This document shows positions 17,007 through 26,062 of a stretch of DNA of 64,000 bases, piece after piece. The DNA is taken from NCBI RefSeq assembly GCF_018603515.1, contig NZ_JACATN010000001.1, positions 682,001 through 746,000 of the forward strand. The letters are read 5' to 3'. This DNA comes from Zobellia barbeyronii. GTDB taxonomy: Bacteria > Bacteroidota > Bacteroidia > Flavobacteriales > Flavobacteriaceae. The stretch's first letter is position 1. Each line of letters begins with the position of its first letter. The notes under the pieces were generated by a model. It was given only the letters and a program-made list of their open reading frames with translations. It was not told the origin of the DNA and made no database searches. The position numbers and the translations under genes were made by a program.

Positions 17007-19364
17007 TTAGAAGCTTACTGAAACCGAAGCACCATAGGTGGCCGGTCTTCCTCTCCATCCAAGATCATCAAAGGCACCAAATAAAGAGCTTGGTACATAC
17101 TCCGTATAATACTGTTTGTCTAAAATATTATTCCCCCAGATGGTGAATTTTACGTTGTCAAAAGAAATGGATGCTCTGGCATCCAAAAGTTGATAAGCAC
17201 TTGTAGTAAAAGCATCAGAATTATTTTCATCCCAATAGGTCTTACCTGTACTATTTAAGTTGATACTACCATCAAAGTTTACTTTTTCGGTCAGTGCAAA
17301 ACTAGACTCTAAGCCTATGTTAAAGTTGTTTTGAGGCACAAAGGGAGTCTTTTTTCCGTTAAAAACATTCAAATTTGTAGCTGTACCATCTGCACCACCA
17401 GTGGTTCCGCCTTCCGTAATTTCAGAATCTACAAAACCATAGTTAGCTAATAAATCTAAATACTTAGACAATCTAAGTTTTGCATCTAACTCAAAACCTA
17501 TGATTCTACTCTTATCATAGTTATAGTTACCAGGGTAAAATGTATCTAGATCAAATATGTACTGCTGCTGATTAGAAAAATCAGTGTAAAAAGCAGATCC
17601 GTTCAGAATAAAGCGGTTGTTCCACATTGATGTTTTAAAACCGAGTTCAAAATTATCGGTCAGTTCATCTTCAAAATCCCTATTAAAACGATCGGTTACT
17701 GCGGGATTAAATCCACCTGTTCTGTATCCTCTACCGTAGTTAGCATATATTAAAGCATTTTCTGTAGCTTGATATGATAAGGAAGCTTTTGGCTGTATAA
17801 CATTGTTAGAACGGTCAAAGGTATCCCCAGACAAACCGTCTTCTTGTTTAAATGTGTCATTGTCATAACGGAAACCTGCAGAAGCAGTAAGCTTATCAGT
17901 TAATTTATAATCAATAAAACCAAATACCGCATAAGTCGTTGTTGTATTTACTACGTCTGCAGCAATACCATAAAAAAGTTGGTTTAAATCAAAATCTCTA
18001 TTAAGTCCGTCTTGGAAAAAAGGCTTTTCTATATCCTGATAAAAACCACCTGCGCTCCAGTTAATTTTACCTTCCGATGCTACATTGCTTAATCGTAGTT
18101 CTTGATTAAAAGTTCTTGTTTCAGCAGTTTCTCCCTGAGTAAAATCATCAAAAGGTGTGAAATCTAAATCTCCACTTAATGATCTATCAACATAGTTATA
18201 CGAGGTAATACTTTGAATCTTAACCTTACCGGGAGTATAGTCCAAAGAAAGGCTTCCAAATGCATTTCTAATATCCGATTTACCTGGCTCATCATGATTT
18301 ATAACATTATTGCCTTTTTCAGGATCAGGAGAAAGAGGACCACCTGGAGCACCGTCAACAAATACATTGCTTGTAGGATTTACAGAATAGTAAGCCGCTC
18401 CTCCACTTACATCTATAAATTGCATCGTGGCGCTAGCCTTGAAATTATCTGTTATTCTTGCAATAATTTGTCCCCTAGCATTGAATTCTCTAGAAAAATC
18501 TACTTTTTCATCATCAAATTCATTGGTCAATAGACCATCAAAGTTCTTGAACTGTGTAGAAAGACGGTAGAATACCTTATCCTTTTTAATTGCACCCGAA
18601 GAAACAAACTGCGTTAATAGCGCATTGGCATTTCCATATCCTAAGGTTAGATTGTTCTTAGTAGTATTTACAGGCTCTTTAGAGTAAATATTAATGGCCC
18701 CACCAATAGCATTCTTTCCGTAAAGTGCACCTTGTGGTCCTTTTACGATTTCAATCAATGCCAAATCGAACAATTCTTGGTTCAACAAACTAGGATCAGG
18801 AATGGTAACCCCATCTATTACAAATGCAACCGGTGCATCTGCGTTTCGTATTTGAGGAATACCTCTGACCGTTAAAAAATTAATACCGGCAGCTTGTGAG
18901 CTGTTCAGTTTTAAGTTAGGAACCAATTTAGCAAAGTTGGTAACGTTATTAATTCCGTTTTTTTCGATGCCTTCTGCATTTAATGCGGTAACCGACTCAG
19001 GAATAGACTGTACAGATTCCGTACGTTTTCTTGCACGTCCTACCACACCGGCAAAACCTGTTACTTGTACACCCTCTAATTGTTGGGCGTCTTCCTCAAG
19101 AACAACATTAAGTACATTGCTCTCCTTTAATGGAATCTCTATGGTTTTGAATCCTATATAAGAAAACACTAACGTAGATTGGCCATTTACGGCTATTTCA
19201 AAACTTCCGTTAAAATCTGTTGTAACACCATTAGAAGTGCCTTTTTCTACAATATTAACTCCTGGCAAAGGCTCACCATCAAAGTTTACTGTACCACTTA
19301 AGGTACGTTCTTGACTCCAACTTATAATTGGAATCAACATTAAAATAAATAGTAGTTTTTTCAT
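17007..19364 (-). CDS. TonB-dependent outer-membrane receptor
   Basis: A 785-residue outer-membrane active transporter. Order of parts: signal peptide (residues 1-17, cut near SWSQ), CarboxypepD_reg-like domain (RTLSGTVNFDGEPLPGVNIV, residues about 20-95), plug domain (about 100-230, with IEIVKGPQGALYGKNAIGGA), and a 22-strand barrel ending in a typical terminal aromatic (SVSVSF). There is no SusD partner, so it is not a classic polysaccharide locus; it resembles the FecA/BtuB size class. Being first in the minus-strand cluster with permeases and peptidase genes, it probably imports their substrate into the periplasm. Confidence 0.92.
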   Translation of the reverse strand: MKKLLFILMLIPIISWSQERTLSGTVNFDGEPLPGVNIVEKGTSNGVTTDFNGSFEIAVNGQSTLVFSYIGFKTIEIPLKESNVLNVVLEEDAQQLEGVQVTGFAGVVGRARKRTESVQSIPESVTALNAEGIEKNGINNVTNFAKLVPNLKLNSSQAAGINFLTVRGIPQIRNADAPVAFVIDGVTIPDPSLLNQELFDLALIEIVKGPQGALYGKNAIGGAINIYSKEPVNTTKNNLTLGYGNANALLTQFVSSGAIKKDKVFYRLSTQFKNFDGLLTNEFDDEKVDFSREFNARGQIIARITDNFKASATMQFIDVSGGAAYYSVNPTSNVFVDGAPGGPLSPDPEKGNNVINHDEPGKSDIRNAFGSLSLDYTPGKVKIQSITSYNYVDRSLSGDLDFTPFDDFTQGETAETRTFNQELRLSNVASEGKINWSAGGFYQDIEKPFFQDGLNRDFDLNQLFYGIAADVVNTTTTYAVFGFIDYKLTDKLTASAGFRYDNDTFKQEDGLSGDTFDRSNNVIQPKASLSYQATENALIYANYGRGYRTGGFNPAVTDRFNRDFEDELTDNFELGFKTSMWNNRFILNGSAFYTDFSNQQQYIFDLDTFYPGNYNYDKSRIIGFELDAKLRLSKYLDLLANYGFVDSEITEGGTTGGADGTATNLNVFNGKKTPFVPQNNFNIGLESSFALTEKVNFDGSINLNSTGKTYWDENNSDAFTTSAYQLLDARASISFDNVKFTIWGNNILDKQYYTEYVPSSLFGAFDDLGWRGRPATYGASVSVSF

Positions 19365-19483
19365 AAGTGACTGGCTTAGATGAACATTGGATTATTTTAT
19401 AAAAGTATGAGACACACATTCTTATCAGTTATTTATCGTTATTAAAACATTATTTCATAATTTTAAATAATAAATTGGAATTT

Positions 19484-20713
19484 ATGAAAAAACAGGAATT
19501 TTTTGGATTACCCCTTACGGCTGCATATTTTGAAATTTTCCTAGATGAATTAGAGGAAACCTTTAAAAAAAAGCATGGAATAAAAGAGATACCGAAATCT
19601 ATGCAATTTTATGGGTACGGAAATTACGATTCTGAGAGACCAAACCTTAAAGAAGACCTAGAGCATATTGGAAGTGATTTTATTAATGGAAAGTACCTTT
19701 ATGACAAGGTTAGAGACTTTAGAAAAGGAAAACCGATTATTAAACTCAACCAATATTACAAATCTGTATTGCTTTTGTATTTGGGATACGACTCCGTAGA
19801 AAGTTTTCTTGACGAAAACAGATTAGAGGGTTTAAAGGAGAAAAAGCAGCATGCTCTACTCTACGATGAAACTGCCAATAAAACCTATTACTATTTGAAT
19901 TACTATTCTGGTGAAGATGACATTATATTAAAAGGAGAAACCACCGTTTCTAACAACTGGAAGAAAATTAAACATACCTATGTCTACCCCCAAGAAGATG
20001 GTTCAACAAAAGAACACTACAACTTTGGAAATATCATAAGAAGAGAAGATACACTTCATATATCTTCCAAAACACTACTTGACGGAAAATTGGTAGAAGG
20101 GGCAAGTGAGATATACTATATAGGTCATAGCGAGCCTTCAAACGTAAAATACTTAATTGGCACCTATTGTACTTTTGACATCTATACAAACACAGTGGCA
20201 GGGCAAAGTATTCTTGAACGGTGTGAATCTAAGGAAGATATGGAGGAAAAATCTAAAGACCCCCATATCCCTCCTTATATTGCTATGGAAGTCAGAAACA
20301 AGCGTATTGTAAACAAAAGTATTGTTCCAAAACATTTTCTAGAAATTTCAGATGAAAGTCCGTATGCTTCAATTTATGAAAGTCTGGCTGGCTCATATAC
20401 GTTAACTTTCTTTTTTCCTGATGGTTTTATAGAAAAGCTCCATTTCAAAATATTACCTACCAATTATAAAATGGTAGTTCAGACAGAGAATGTCTACTTT
20501 GAGAAAGACAATATGGATTTACTTAACAAAGGGTCCGTAGTTCATTTTAACTTGGATTTATCTGGCATTATTGCTTTTGACCACGTAGATATATATTTCA
20601 AAACCTACTTTCTAAAAGATGATAGCGAAAAACAAGACGGTGTTTTTAGCGGAATAGATAATGAGAACAGATTGGTTAGTGGATCAGTAACTATCAATTT
20701 TAATAAATCTTAG
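19484..20713 (+). CDS. Protein of unknown function, 409 residues
   Basis: I do not recognise this protein. The ATG at 19484 is preferred over an in-frame TTG at 19475. There is no signal peptide or membrane segment, so it is probably cytoplasmic. The first ~110 residues are helical and charged and end in LNQYYKSVLLLYLGYDSVE, reminiscent of an N-terminal module common in Bacteroidota proteins that ends in a 'YLGY' pattern. Residues about 125-400 are rich in beta structure with many aromatic residues. It is divergent from the TonB receptor gene across 119 bp and may sense or regulate that operon, which is only a guess. Confidence 0.75.
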   Translation: MKKQEFFGLPLTAAYFEIFLDELEETFKKKHGIKEIPKSMQFYGYGNYDSERPNLKEDLEHIGSDFINGKYLYDKVRDFRKGKPIIKLNQYYKSVLLLYLGYDSVESFLDENRLEGLKEKKQHALLYDETANKTYYYLNYYSGEDDIILKGETTVSNNWKKIKHTYVYPQEDGSTKEHYNFGNIIRREDTLHISSKTLLDGKLVEGASEIYYIGHSEPSNVKYLIGTYCTFDIYTNTVAGQSILERCESKEDMEEKSKDPHIPPYIAMEVRNKRIVNKSIVPKHFLEISDESPYASIYESLAGSYTLTFFFPDGFIEKLHFKILPTNYKMVVQTENVYFEKDNMDLLNKGSVVHFNLDLSGIIAFDHVDIYFKTYFLKDDSEKQDGVFSGIDNENRLVSGSVTINFNKS

Positions 20714-20849
20714 AAGGCTAGATGCTGCATACAAAAATTATCAGACCGTACTTCTTGCTTTTACGGTTTACATCAGCCTATAGTTTACATAATGATAGCT
20801 TGATATTAAGTTAACTTTTTAACGACAGCTTTTAACGAATTTTGCACTG

Positions 20850-20919
20850 TGATTATTTGAGTTAATCTAGTTTGAGTTAGTTTAGTAAACCGATGCACGT
20901 CTCATGCATCGGTTTTTTC
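20850..20919 (+). ncRNA. Possible ~70-nt small RNA
   Basis: A GAATTTTG box (20837-20844, one mismatch to TAnnTTTG), with a T-run about 17-19 bp upstream of it, is followed after about 40 nt by a strong terminator. The stretch between has no coding sense and contains repeated GAGTTA units. It could equally be the 3' UTR and terminator of the 409-residue protein gene, 175 bp upstream. Expression data would decide. Confidence 0.3.
20887..20919 (+). terminator. Strong intrinsic terminator
   Basis: A perfect 10-bp stem AACCGATGCA/TGCATCGGTT (20888-20897 and 20905-20914) with a 7-nt loop and a T6 run. Confidence 0.85.
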
Positions 20920-21108
20920 TTGTTTAAAATACAGTACTCCTGTTCAAATCATTGTCTACGGACAATTTCAATAGTAGCTTAAAGAAAAGACAGAACACCT
21001 CTACAGCACCAATTTTGAAATGTAAAGATTAACTAACAAATTGTTAATCTCCAGTTTACGGTCTATTCAACTAAAAGCAGAACCTTTATCCAAACTTGTT
21101 TTCTAATT

Positions 21109-21234
21109 ATGAAGATAGTTATCATCTACCTATCGACCCTAGTGGCAAACCTTCTAATCTCACAACTTAGAAGTTACTTTTCGCCCTTAAAATTCAAGAA
21201 AATTAGAAAGCACAGCCAGCAATTTATACAATGA
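21109..21234 (+). CDS. Small membrane peptide, 41 residues
   Basis: This frame runs from ATG 21109 to TGA 21232-21234 and overlaps the ATG of the phosphoesterase gene (ATGA), a clear sign of translational coupling. The product starts MKIVIIYLSTLVANLLISQL, one hydrophobic span, and ends in a basic tail (FKKIRKHSQQ). It may anchor or regulate the next enzyme at the membrane. No family is recognised. The overlap with the next start and the membrane-like composition support it being real. Confidence 0.55.
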   Translation: MKIVIIYLSTLVANLLISQLRSYFSPLKFKKIRKHSQQFIQ

Positions 21235-22115
21235 AAAAAAGACCTGTTGATATTGTTGTCATTTCAGACATACACCTTGGCACTTACGGTTGCCACGCAA
21301 AAGAGCTCATCCAATATCTAAAATCAATAAACCCAAAGCAAGTAGTCTTAAACGGAGATATTGTAGATATCTGGCAGTTCAATAAACGATACTGGCCCAA
21401 ATCTCATATGAAGGTGGTAAAGCTCATAATGGAGTGGATTACCAAGGGCGTAAAAGTGCACTACATTACCGGTAATCATGATGAAATGATGCGCAAGTTT
21501 TCCGGATTTAATCTAGGTTCTTTTAGCATTGTTAACAAACTGGTATTACCGGTTCATGGCAAAAAGGCCTGGATTTTTCATGGGGATGTTTTTGATGTTA
21601 CCATGCAACACTCCAAATGGCTGGCTAAACTGGGAGCTATAGGATATGACACCCTCATACTCATAAACAGTGGGGTAAACTTCTGTTATAAGAAGTTAGG
21701 AAAAGGTCCTGTTTCCATGTCTAAAAAAATAAAGAACAGTGTGAAATCTGCCGTGAAGTTCATTAATAATTTTGAACAAACTGCAGCTGATATTGCCATA
21801 GAGAACGAATTTGACTATGTCATCTGTGGGCACATTCATCAGCCTGAAATCAAATCTATTGAAACAGATAACGGTTCTGTAATGTATCTAAATTCTGGAG
21901 ATTGGATTGAAAACCTCACCGCGTTAGAATACGTTAAAGGCGAATGGACATTATATAGATATGAGGATGACAAGCACATTCAAGTTCATAATTCAGACAG
22001 TAATGACCACGTTGAAATGTTGGAGAAAAAAGAGCTTTTTCAAAGTTTAATGGCGGAATTCAATGACATGGTAACATCAAAAGTGAGCAAAGACCAACCT
22101 CAAAACACACATTAG
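21231..22115 (+). CDS. UDP-2,3-diacylglucosamine diphosphatase-like metallophosphoesterase
   Basis: A 294-residue calcineurin-like enzyme with all metal motifs: SDIHLG, NGDIVDIWQ, GNHDEMM, FHGDVFD and CGHIHQPE. It belongs to the LpxH/YbbF-related group, but the window already has a clear LpxH at 4130-4903. This one probably acts on another lipid or nucleotide-sugar diphosphate. It is peripheral to the inner membrane or cytoplasmic; no signal peptide. It is directly followed, with no gap, by a glycosyltransferase gene, a pairing that suggests glycolipid metabolism. Confidence 0.85.
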   Translation: MKKRPVDIVVISDIHLGTYGCHAKELIQYLKSINPKQVVLNGDIVDIWQFNKRYWPKSHMKVVKLIMEWITKGVKVHYITGNHDEMMRKFSGFNLGSFSIVNKLVLPVHGKKAWIFHGDVFDVTMQHSKWLAKLGAIGYDTLILINSGVNFCYKKLGKGPVSMSKKIKNSVKSAVKFINNFEQTAADIAIENEFDYVICGHIHQPEIKSIETDNGSVMYLNSGDWIENLTALEYVKGEWTLYRYEDDKHIQVHNSDSNDHVEMLEKKELFQSLMAEFNDMVTSKVSKDQPQNTH

Positions 22116-23129
22116 ATGAAAGTACTCTATGCTATACAGGGCACTGGAAATGGGCATCTAAGTAGGGCCCGAGATATTATTCCCGCTTTACAGAGAAAAA
22201 ATGTTGAGCTAGATATATTGGTCAGCGGTACCCAAGCAGACATTAAGCTGCCTTACCCTATAAAATATCAACTAAGTGGTTGGAGTTTCATTTTTGGAAA
22301 GAAAGGCGGTGTTGATATGTGGCGCACCTACTTAAAAACAAATGCCGCTAGAATTAACAAGGAAATTAAAAGTATTCCTGTGGCGGAATATGATTTGGTC
22401 ATAAACGATTTTGAACCTATATCTGCGTGGGCCTGCAAAACTAAGAACTTGCCATGTGTTGCTCTTAGTCATCAATCCGCCGTTTTATCTCGCCATGCTC
22501 CTAAACCGAAGCAAAAAGACCATCTGGGAAAAATTATACTAGAAAAGTATGCGCCCTCTACTTCCCAATATGGATTTCACTTTAAGAATTATGACGATAA
22601 CATATTTACACCCATCATTAGACAAGATGTAAGGTCTATAAAAACAACCCCTGGAGAACATTACACAGTTTACCTTCCTTCCTATAGCGATGAAAAAATC
22701 CTAAAAATGCTCTCGAATATTAAGGATGTAAAATGGCAAGTATTCTCAAAGCATAACCAGAAAGAGTTTATCTCAAAGGACATAACCATTAGCCCCATCA
22801 CCAACGAAGCTTTTGTTCATAGTATGGCAGAAAGTAAAGGTGTTCTCTGTGGTGCTGGGTTTGAAACCCCTGCCGAAGCTTTATATATGCAAAAGAAATT
22901 ATTGGTTATTCCTATGAAAGGCCAATATGAGCAGCAATGCAACGCAGCAGCATTAAAGGATATGGGAGTACCCGTAGTCAAATCACTAAAAATAAAACAT
23001 CTAGACAAAATCAAAAATTGGGTCTATACGGATACTAAGATAGAGGTAAACTACCCTGACCTTACAGATGAGATAATTGAATCCGTTCTAGAAGAATCTT
23101 TAACGTTCAAAAAAGACAAACAGTTTTAA
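22116..23129 (+). CDS. MurG-like glycosyltransferase (GT-B fold)
   Basis: A 337-residue protein with the N-terminal glycine loop AIQGTGNGHLSRARDIIPAL found in MurG and MGDG/glycolipid synthases, and a C-terminal nucleotide-sugar site CGAGFETPAEALYMQKKLL followed by PMKGQYEQQCNAAAL. That architecture fits glycosyltransferase family 28 and related enzymes that act on lipid acceptors at the cytoplasmic membrane face. It starts directly after the TAG of the phosphoesterase and ends directly at the GH1 start. Donor and acceptor are unknown. Confidence 0.83.
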   Translation: MKVLYAIQGTGNGHLSRARDIIPALQRKNVELDILVSGTQADIKLPYPIKYQLSGWSFIFGKKGGVDMWRTYLKTNAARINKEIKSIPVAEYDLVINDFEPISAWACKTKNLPCVALSHQSAVLSRHAPKPKQKDHLGKIILEKYAPSTSQYGFHFKNYDDNIFTPIIRQDVRSIKTTPGEHYTVYLPSYSDEKILKMLSNIKDVKWQVFSKHNQKEFISKDITISPITNEAFVHSMAESKGVLCGAGFETPAEALYMQKKLLVIPMKGQYEQQCNAAALKDMGVPVVKSLKIKHLDKIKNWVYTDTKIEVNYPDLTDEIIESVLEESLTFKKDKQF

Positions 23130-24545
23130 ATGACGCATACAAGTGAGCAATCAAACTTTGATTTGCAACCTGAAGATTTTGGAGAAGATTTTGTTTGGGG
23201 TGTTTCTACCGCTGCTTATCAGATTGAAGGAGCCCACGAAGCTCACGGAAAAGGAATATCTATTTGGGATGAGTTTGTAACTAAGAAAGGAACCATTTTT
23301 GAAAATCAGCATGGACAAATAACCTGTGATTTCTACAATAAGTATAAAGAGGATATTCTTTTAATGAAATCGATGAATATTGATCACTTTCGGTTTTCAT
23401 TGTCCTGGTCTAGAATACTACCAGATGGGACAGGAAAGGTTAATCCACAAGGAATAGCATTCTACAACGACGTTATTAATTTTTGTCTAGAATGTGGTGT
23501 TACCCCTTGGGTAACCTTATACCATTGGGACTTGCCTCAAACCCTAGAAGACTTGGGGGGCTGGACCAACAGAAAGGTTTTAGAATGGTTTGAAGCTTAT
23601 GTGAAAATTTGCAGTAAGCATTTTGGTGATCGTGTAAAGCACTGGATGGTACTTAACGAACCCATGGTATTCACCGGAGCAGGATATTTTTTAGGTGTAC
23701 ACGCACCAGGAAAAAAAGGGCTTAGAAATTTTATACCTGCTATTCATCATGCAGTTTTGTGCCAAGCTTTAGGAGGAAGATTACTGCGTAAAATGGTGCC
23801 TGGTGCAATAATAGGAACCACTTTTTCATGTTCTCAAATTACGCCACGATCAAATAGTAAAAAAGACCTTAAAGCAGCTGATAAGGCAGATACCCTTTTA
23901 AACCGACTTTTTATTGAACCTAGTTTGGGTCTTGGCTACCCGGATGAAAGTATTCCTGTATTACGAAAAATAAAGAAATATGAAAAACCAGAAGATGCTC
24001 AAAACAGTATTTTTGATTTTGATTTCATAGGTGTACAAAATTATACCCGAGAGGTCGTTAGACATAGTTATACCGTGCCTTATCTAAGAGCCAAAATCGT
24101 AAAAGCTTCCGACAGAAATGTCCAAACCACATTAATGGACTGGGAAGTTTACCCACCTAGCATCTATGAAATGTTGAAAAAATTCAACGCTTACGAAGGT
24201 GTGAAAAAAATACTGATTACCGAAAATGGAGCTGCTTTTGAAGACAGTTTGAAAGATGGAAAAGTTAACGATTTAGAGCGAACTTCCTATATCCAGAATT
24301 ATCTAAAACAAGTGCACAAAGCCAGTTCAGAAGGAGTGAAAGTATCTGGATATTTTGTTTGGACCTTCACCGATAATTTCGAATGGGCCGAAGGGTATTA
24401 CCCTAGATTCGGTTTGGTACATATCAATTTTAAAACTTTAAAACGGACCATTAAGGCCTCTGGAAAATGGTATCGTGATTTTTTAAGAAAGAAAGAACAA
24501 AAGGAAGTTTTTAAAACCAAAAAAACCGATGTCCCCATCGGCTAA
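23130..24545 (+). CDS. Glycoside hydrolase family 1 (beta-glucosidase-like)
   Basis: A 471-residue (beta/alpha)8-barrel enzyme. The N-terminal signature FVWGVSTAAYQIEGA is diagnostic of GH1. The acid/base Glu sits in WMVLNEPMVF and the nucleophile Glu in ILITENGAAF; the sugar-binding FVWTFTDNFEWAEGY is intact. It has no signal peptide, so it is cytoplasmic, and works on beta-glucosides or galactosides or as a transglycosidase. It lies last in the operon with a lipid-type glycosyltransferase. GH1 enzymes such as plant SFR2 remodel glycolipids, so a role on the operon's own product is conceivable. It ends before a large terminator. Confidence 0.95.
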   Translation: MTHTSEQSNFDLQPEDFGEDFVWGVSTAAYQIEGAHEAHGKGISIWDEFVTKKGTIFENQHGQITCDFYNKYKEDILLMKSMNIDHFRFSLSWSRILPDGTGKVNPQGIAFYNDVINFCLECGVTPWVTLYHWDLPQTLEDLGGWTNRKVLEWFEAYVKICSKHFGDRVKHWMVLNEPMVFTGAGYFLGVHAPGKKGLRNFIPAIHHAVLCQALGGRLLRKMVPGAIIGTTFSCSQITPRSNSKKDLKAADKADTLLNRLFIEPSLGLGYPDESIPVLRKIKKYEKPEDAQNSIFDFDFIGVQNYTREVVRHSYTVPYLRAKIVKASDRNVQTTLMDWEVYPPSIYEMLKKFNAYEGVKKILITENGAAFEDSLKDGKVNDLERTSYIQNYLKQVHKASSEGVKVSGYFVWTFTDNFEWAEGYYPRFGLVHINFKTLKRTIKASGKWYRDFLRKKEQKEVFKTKKTDVPIG

Positions 24546-24690
24546 ATAGTATTCAAGCTAATTCGAGTAAGAACGTATGCCAGATAGCGCAAGACAAAGA
24601 TGTCTCTTATTCATGTCCTTGTCGTAATCATAAGATTAGGGCTTTATTACTTTTATGTAAAGTAATCTTGCTACTTAGCAAAAACTAGAA

Positions 24691-24743
24691 AGACCTATTT
24701 CTTGGTTATGTTACTATAAACATCTCCAAGAAATAGGCCTTTT
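24691..24743. terminator. Bidirectional terminator between GH1 and TRAP genes
   Basis: Perfect 12-bp arms CCTATTTCTTGG/CCAAGAAATAGG (24694-24705 and 24726-24737) around a 20-nt loop that itself holds an ATGTT/AACAT stem, with a T-run at 24740-24743. It lies between convergent operons. Confidence 0.75.
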
Positions 24744-24761
24744 ATCTACTAACCCGTTATT

Positions 24762-26057
24762 CTATAAATCAAATAAGCTTGGCAACCATAAACTAAGCTG
24801 CGGTATATACGTTACCAATAATAGTGCTATTACCATAGCTATAAACAGCGGTAACAGCGGTTTTATCACCTTTTCTATGGTTGTATTGGCAATACCAACC
24901 CCAACAAAGAGTACAGAGCCCACAGGTGGTGTACAGAGACCAATACAAAGATTTAAAACCATGATGATTCCAAAATGTACTGGATCTAATCCTAATTTGG
25001 TCACAACAGGTAAAAAGATAGGTGTGAAAATCAATACTGCTGGCGTCATATCCATAAAAATACCCACGAATAACAACAGTAAGTTGATAATCAGAAGTAT
25101 GACAATTTTATTGTCGCTGATACCAAGAAGCCCTGAACTAATCTCTTGTGGTATATTCTCATATGATAACGCCCAAGACATACTCATAGAAGCCCCAATT
25201 AGTAACATTACGATGGCAGTGGTAGAAGCAGAGTCCAATAAAATTTTTGGAAGTCTCGGAAGTGATATTTCCCTGTAGAAAAACCCTAATAACATACTAT
25301 ACAATACCGCAATAGCTGATGCTTCTGTTGCTGTAAAAATACCAGCTACAATACCCCCAATAACTACTACCAGCATGAAAAGACTTGGTAATGCATCCAC
25401 AAAAGTTTTAAAAACCTCTTTTAACGTGCTACGTTTCCCTACTTTATAGCCCTTTTTCTTAGCCCAAAACGAAGCAATTATCATCAAGAAAAGTCCTGTA
25501 AGAATACCCGGAATATACCCTGCTAAGAACAATGCAGCAATAGAAGCCCCACCACTTGCCAAAGAATAGACGATAAGTACATTACTAGGAGGAATAATAA
25601 GACCTGTAGTAGCTGCAGTGATGTTCACGGCCGCACCAAATTCCCTAGAATATCCTTCTTTTTCCATTTCAGGTCCCAAAATACTTCCCATTGCGGAAGC
25701 AGCTGCCATAGCGGAGCCGGCAATGGCCCCCATTAGCATAGCGGAAACAATATTAATTAGTGCTAAACCACCGGGTAAGGAGCCCACCAAAGTCTTTGCA
25801 AAAGCAATCAAACGGTGTGCGATTCCTCCTTTATTCATCAGCTCACCCGAAAGAATAAACAAGGGTATGGCTAAAAGGGCAAAACTATCTAGACCTGTGC
25901 CTATTCGTTGAGAAACTGTCGTAAATGCTGGTAACACAGGAATGCTTACTAACATGGTAAGAACAGATGATATGGCAATACTCCACGCAACGGGAGTTCC
26001 TATGGCCAATAGAACTACAAAACTCAGGACCAAAACTATAATTGGTAAATACTCCAT
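24762..26057 (-). CDS. TRAP transporter large permease (DctM family)
   Basis: A 431-residue inner-membrane protein with about 12 helices, the ion-coupled channel subunit of a TRAP transporter. Typical stretches are ALLAIPLFILSGELMNKGGI, PGGLALINIVSAMLMGAIAG, AAVNITAATTGLIIPPSNV and LCIGLCTPPVGSVLFVGVGI. It works with DctQ and the periplasmic DctP to take up an organic acid driven by Na+. The neighbouring uxaC points to hexuronates. It is the last gene of the four-gene operon. Confidence 0.95.
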   Translation of the reverse strand: MEYLPIIVLVLSFVVLLAIGTPVAWSIAISSVLTMLVSIPVLPAFTTVSQRIGTGLDSFALLAIPLFILSGELMNKGGIAHRLIAFAKTLVGSLPGGLALINIVSAMLMGAIAGSAMAAASAMGSILGPEMEKEGYSREFGAAVNITAATTGLIIPPSNVLIVYSLASGGASIAALFLAGYIPGILTGLFLMIIASFWAKKKGYKVGKRSTLKEVFKTFVDALPSLFMLVVVIGGIVAGIFTATEASAIAVLYSMLLGFFYREISLPRLPKILLDSASTTAIVMLLIGASMSMSWALSYENIPQEISSGLLGISDNKIVILLIINLLLLFVGIFMDMTPAVLIFTPIFLPVVTKLGLDPVHFGIIMVLNLCIGLCTPPVGSVLFVGVGIANTTIEKVIKPLLPLFIAMVIALLLVTYIPQLSLWLPSLFDL

Positions 26058-26062
26058 AATAC

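Larger units (their letters stand above)
20714..21108. other. Intergenic region with possible small RNA
   Basis: A 395-bp spacer with no ORF until the small frame at 21109. It holds the strong terminator at 20887-20919 and a promoter-like box before it, listed separately. From 20920 to 21108 I see only the probable promoter region of the next operon, including a TTAACTAACAAATTGTTAA-like imperfect repeat near 21029-21047. Confidence 0.4.
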
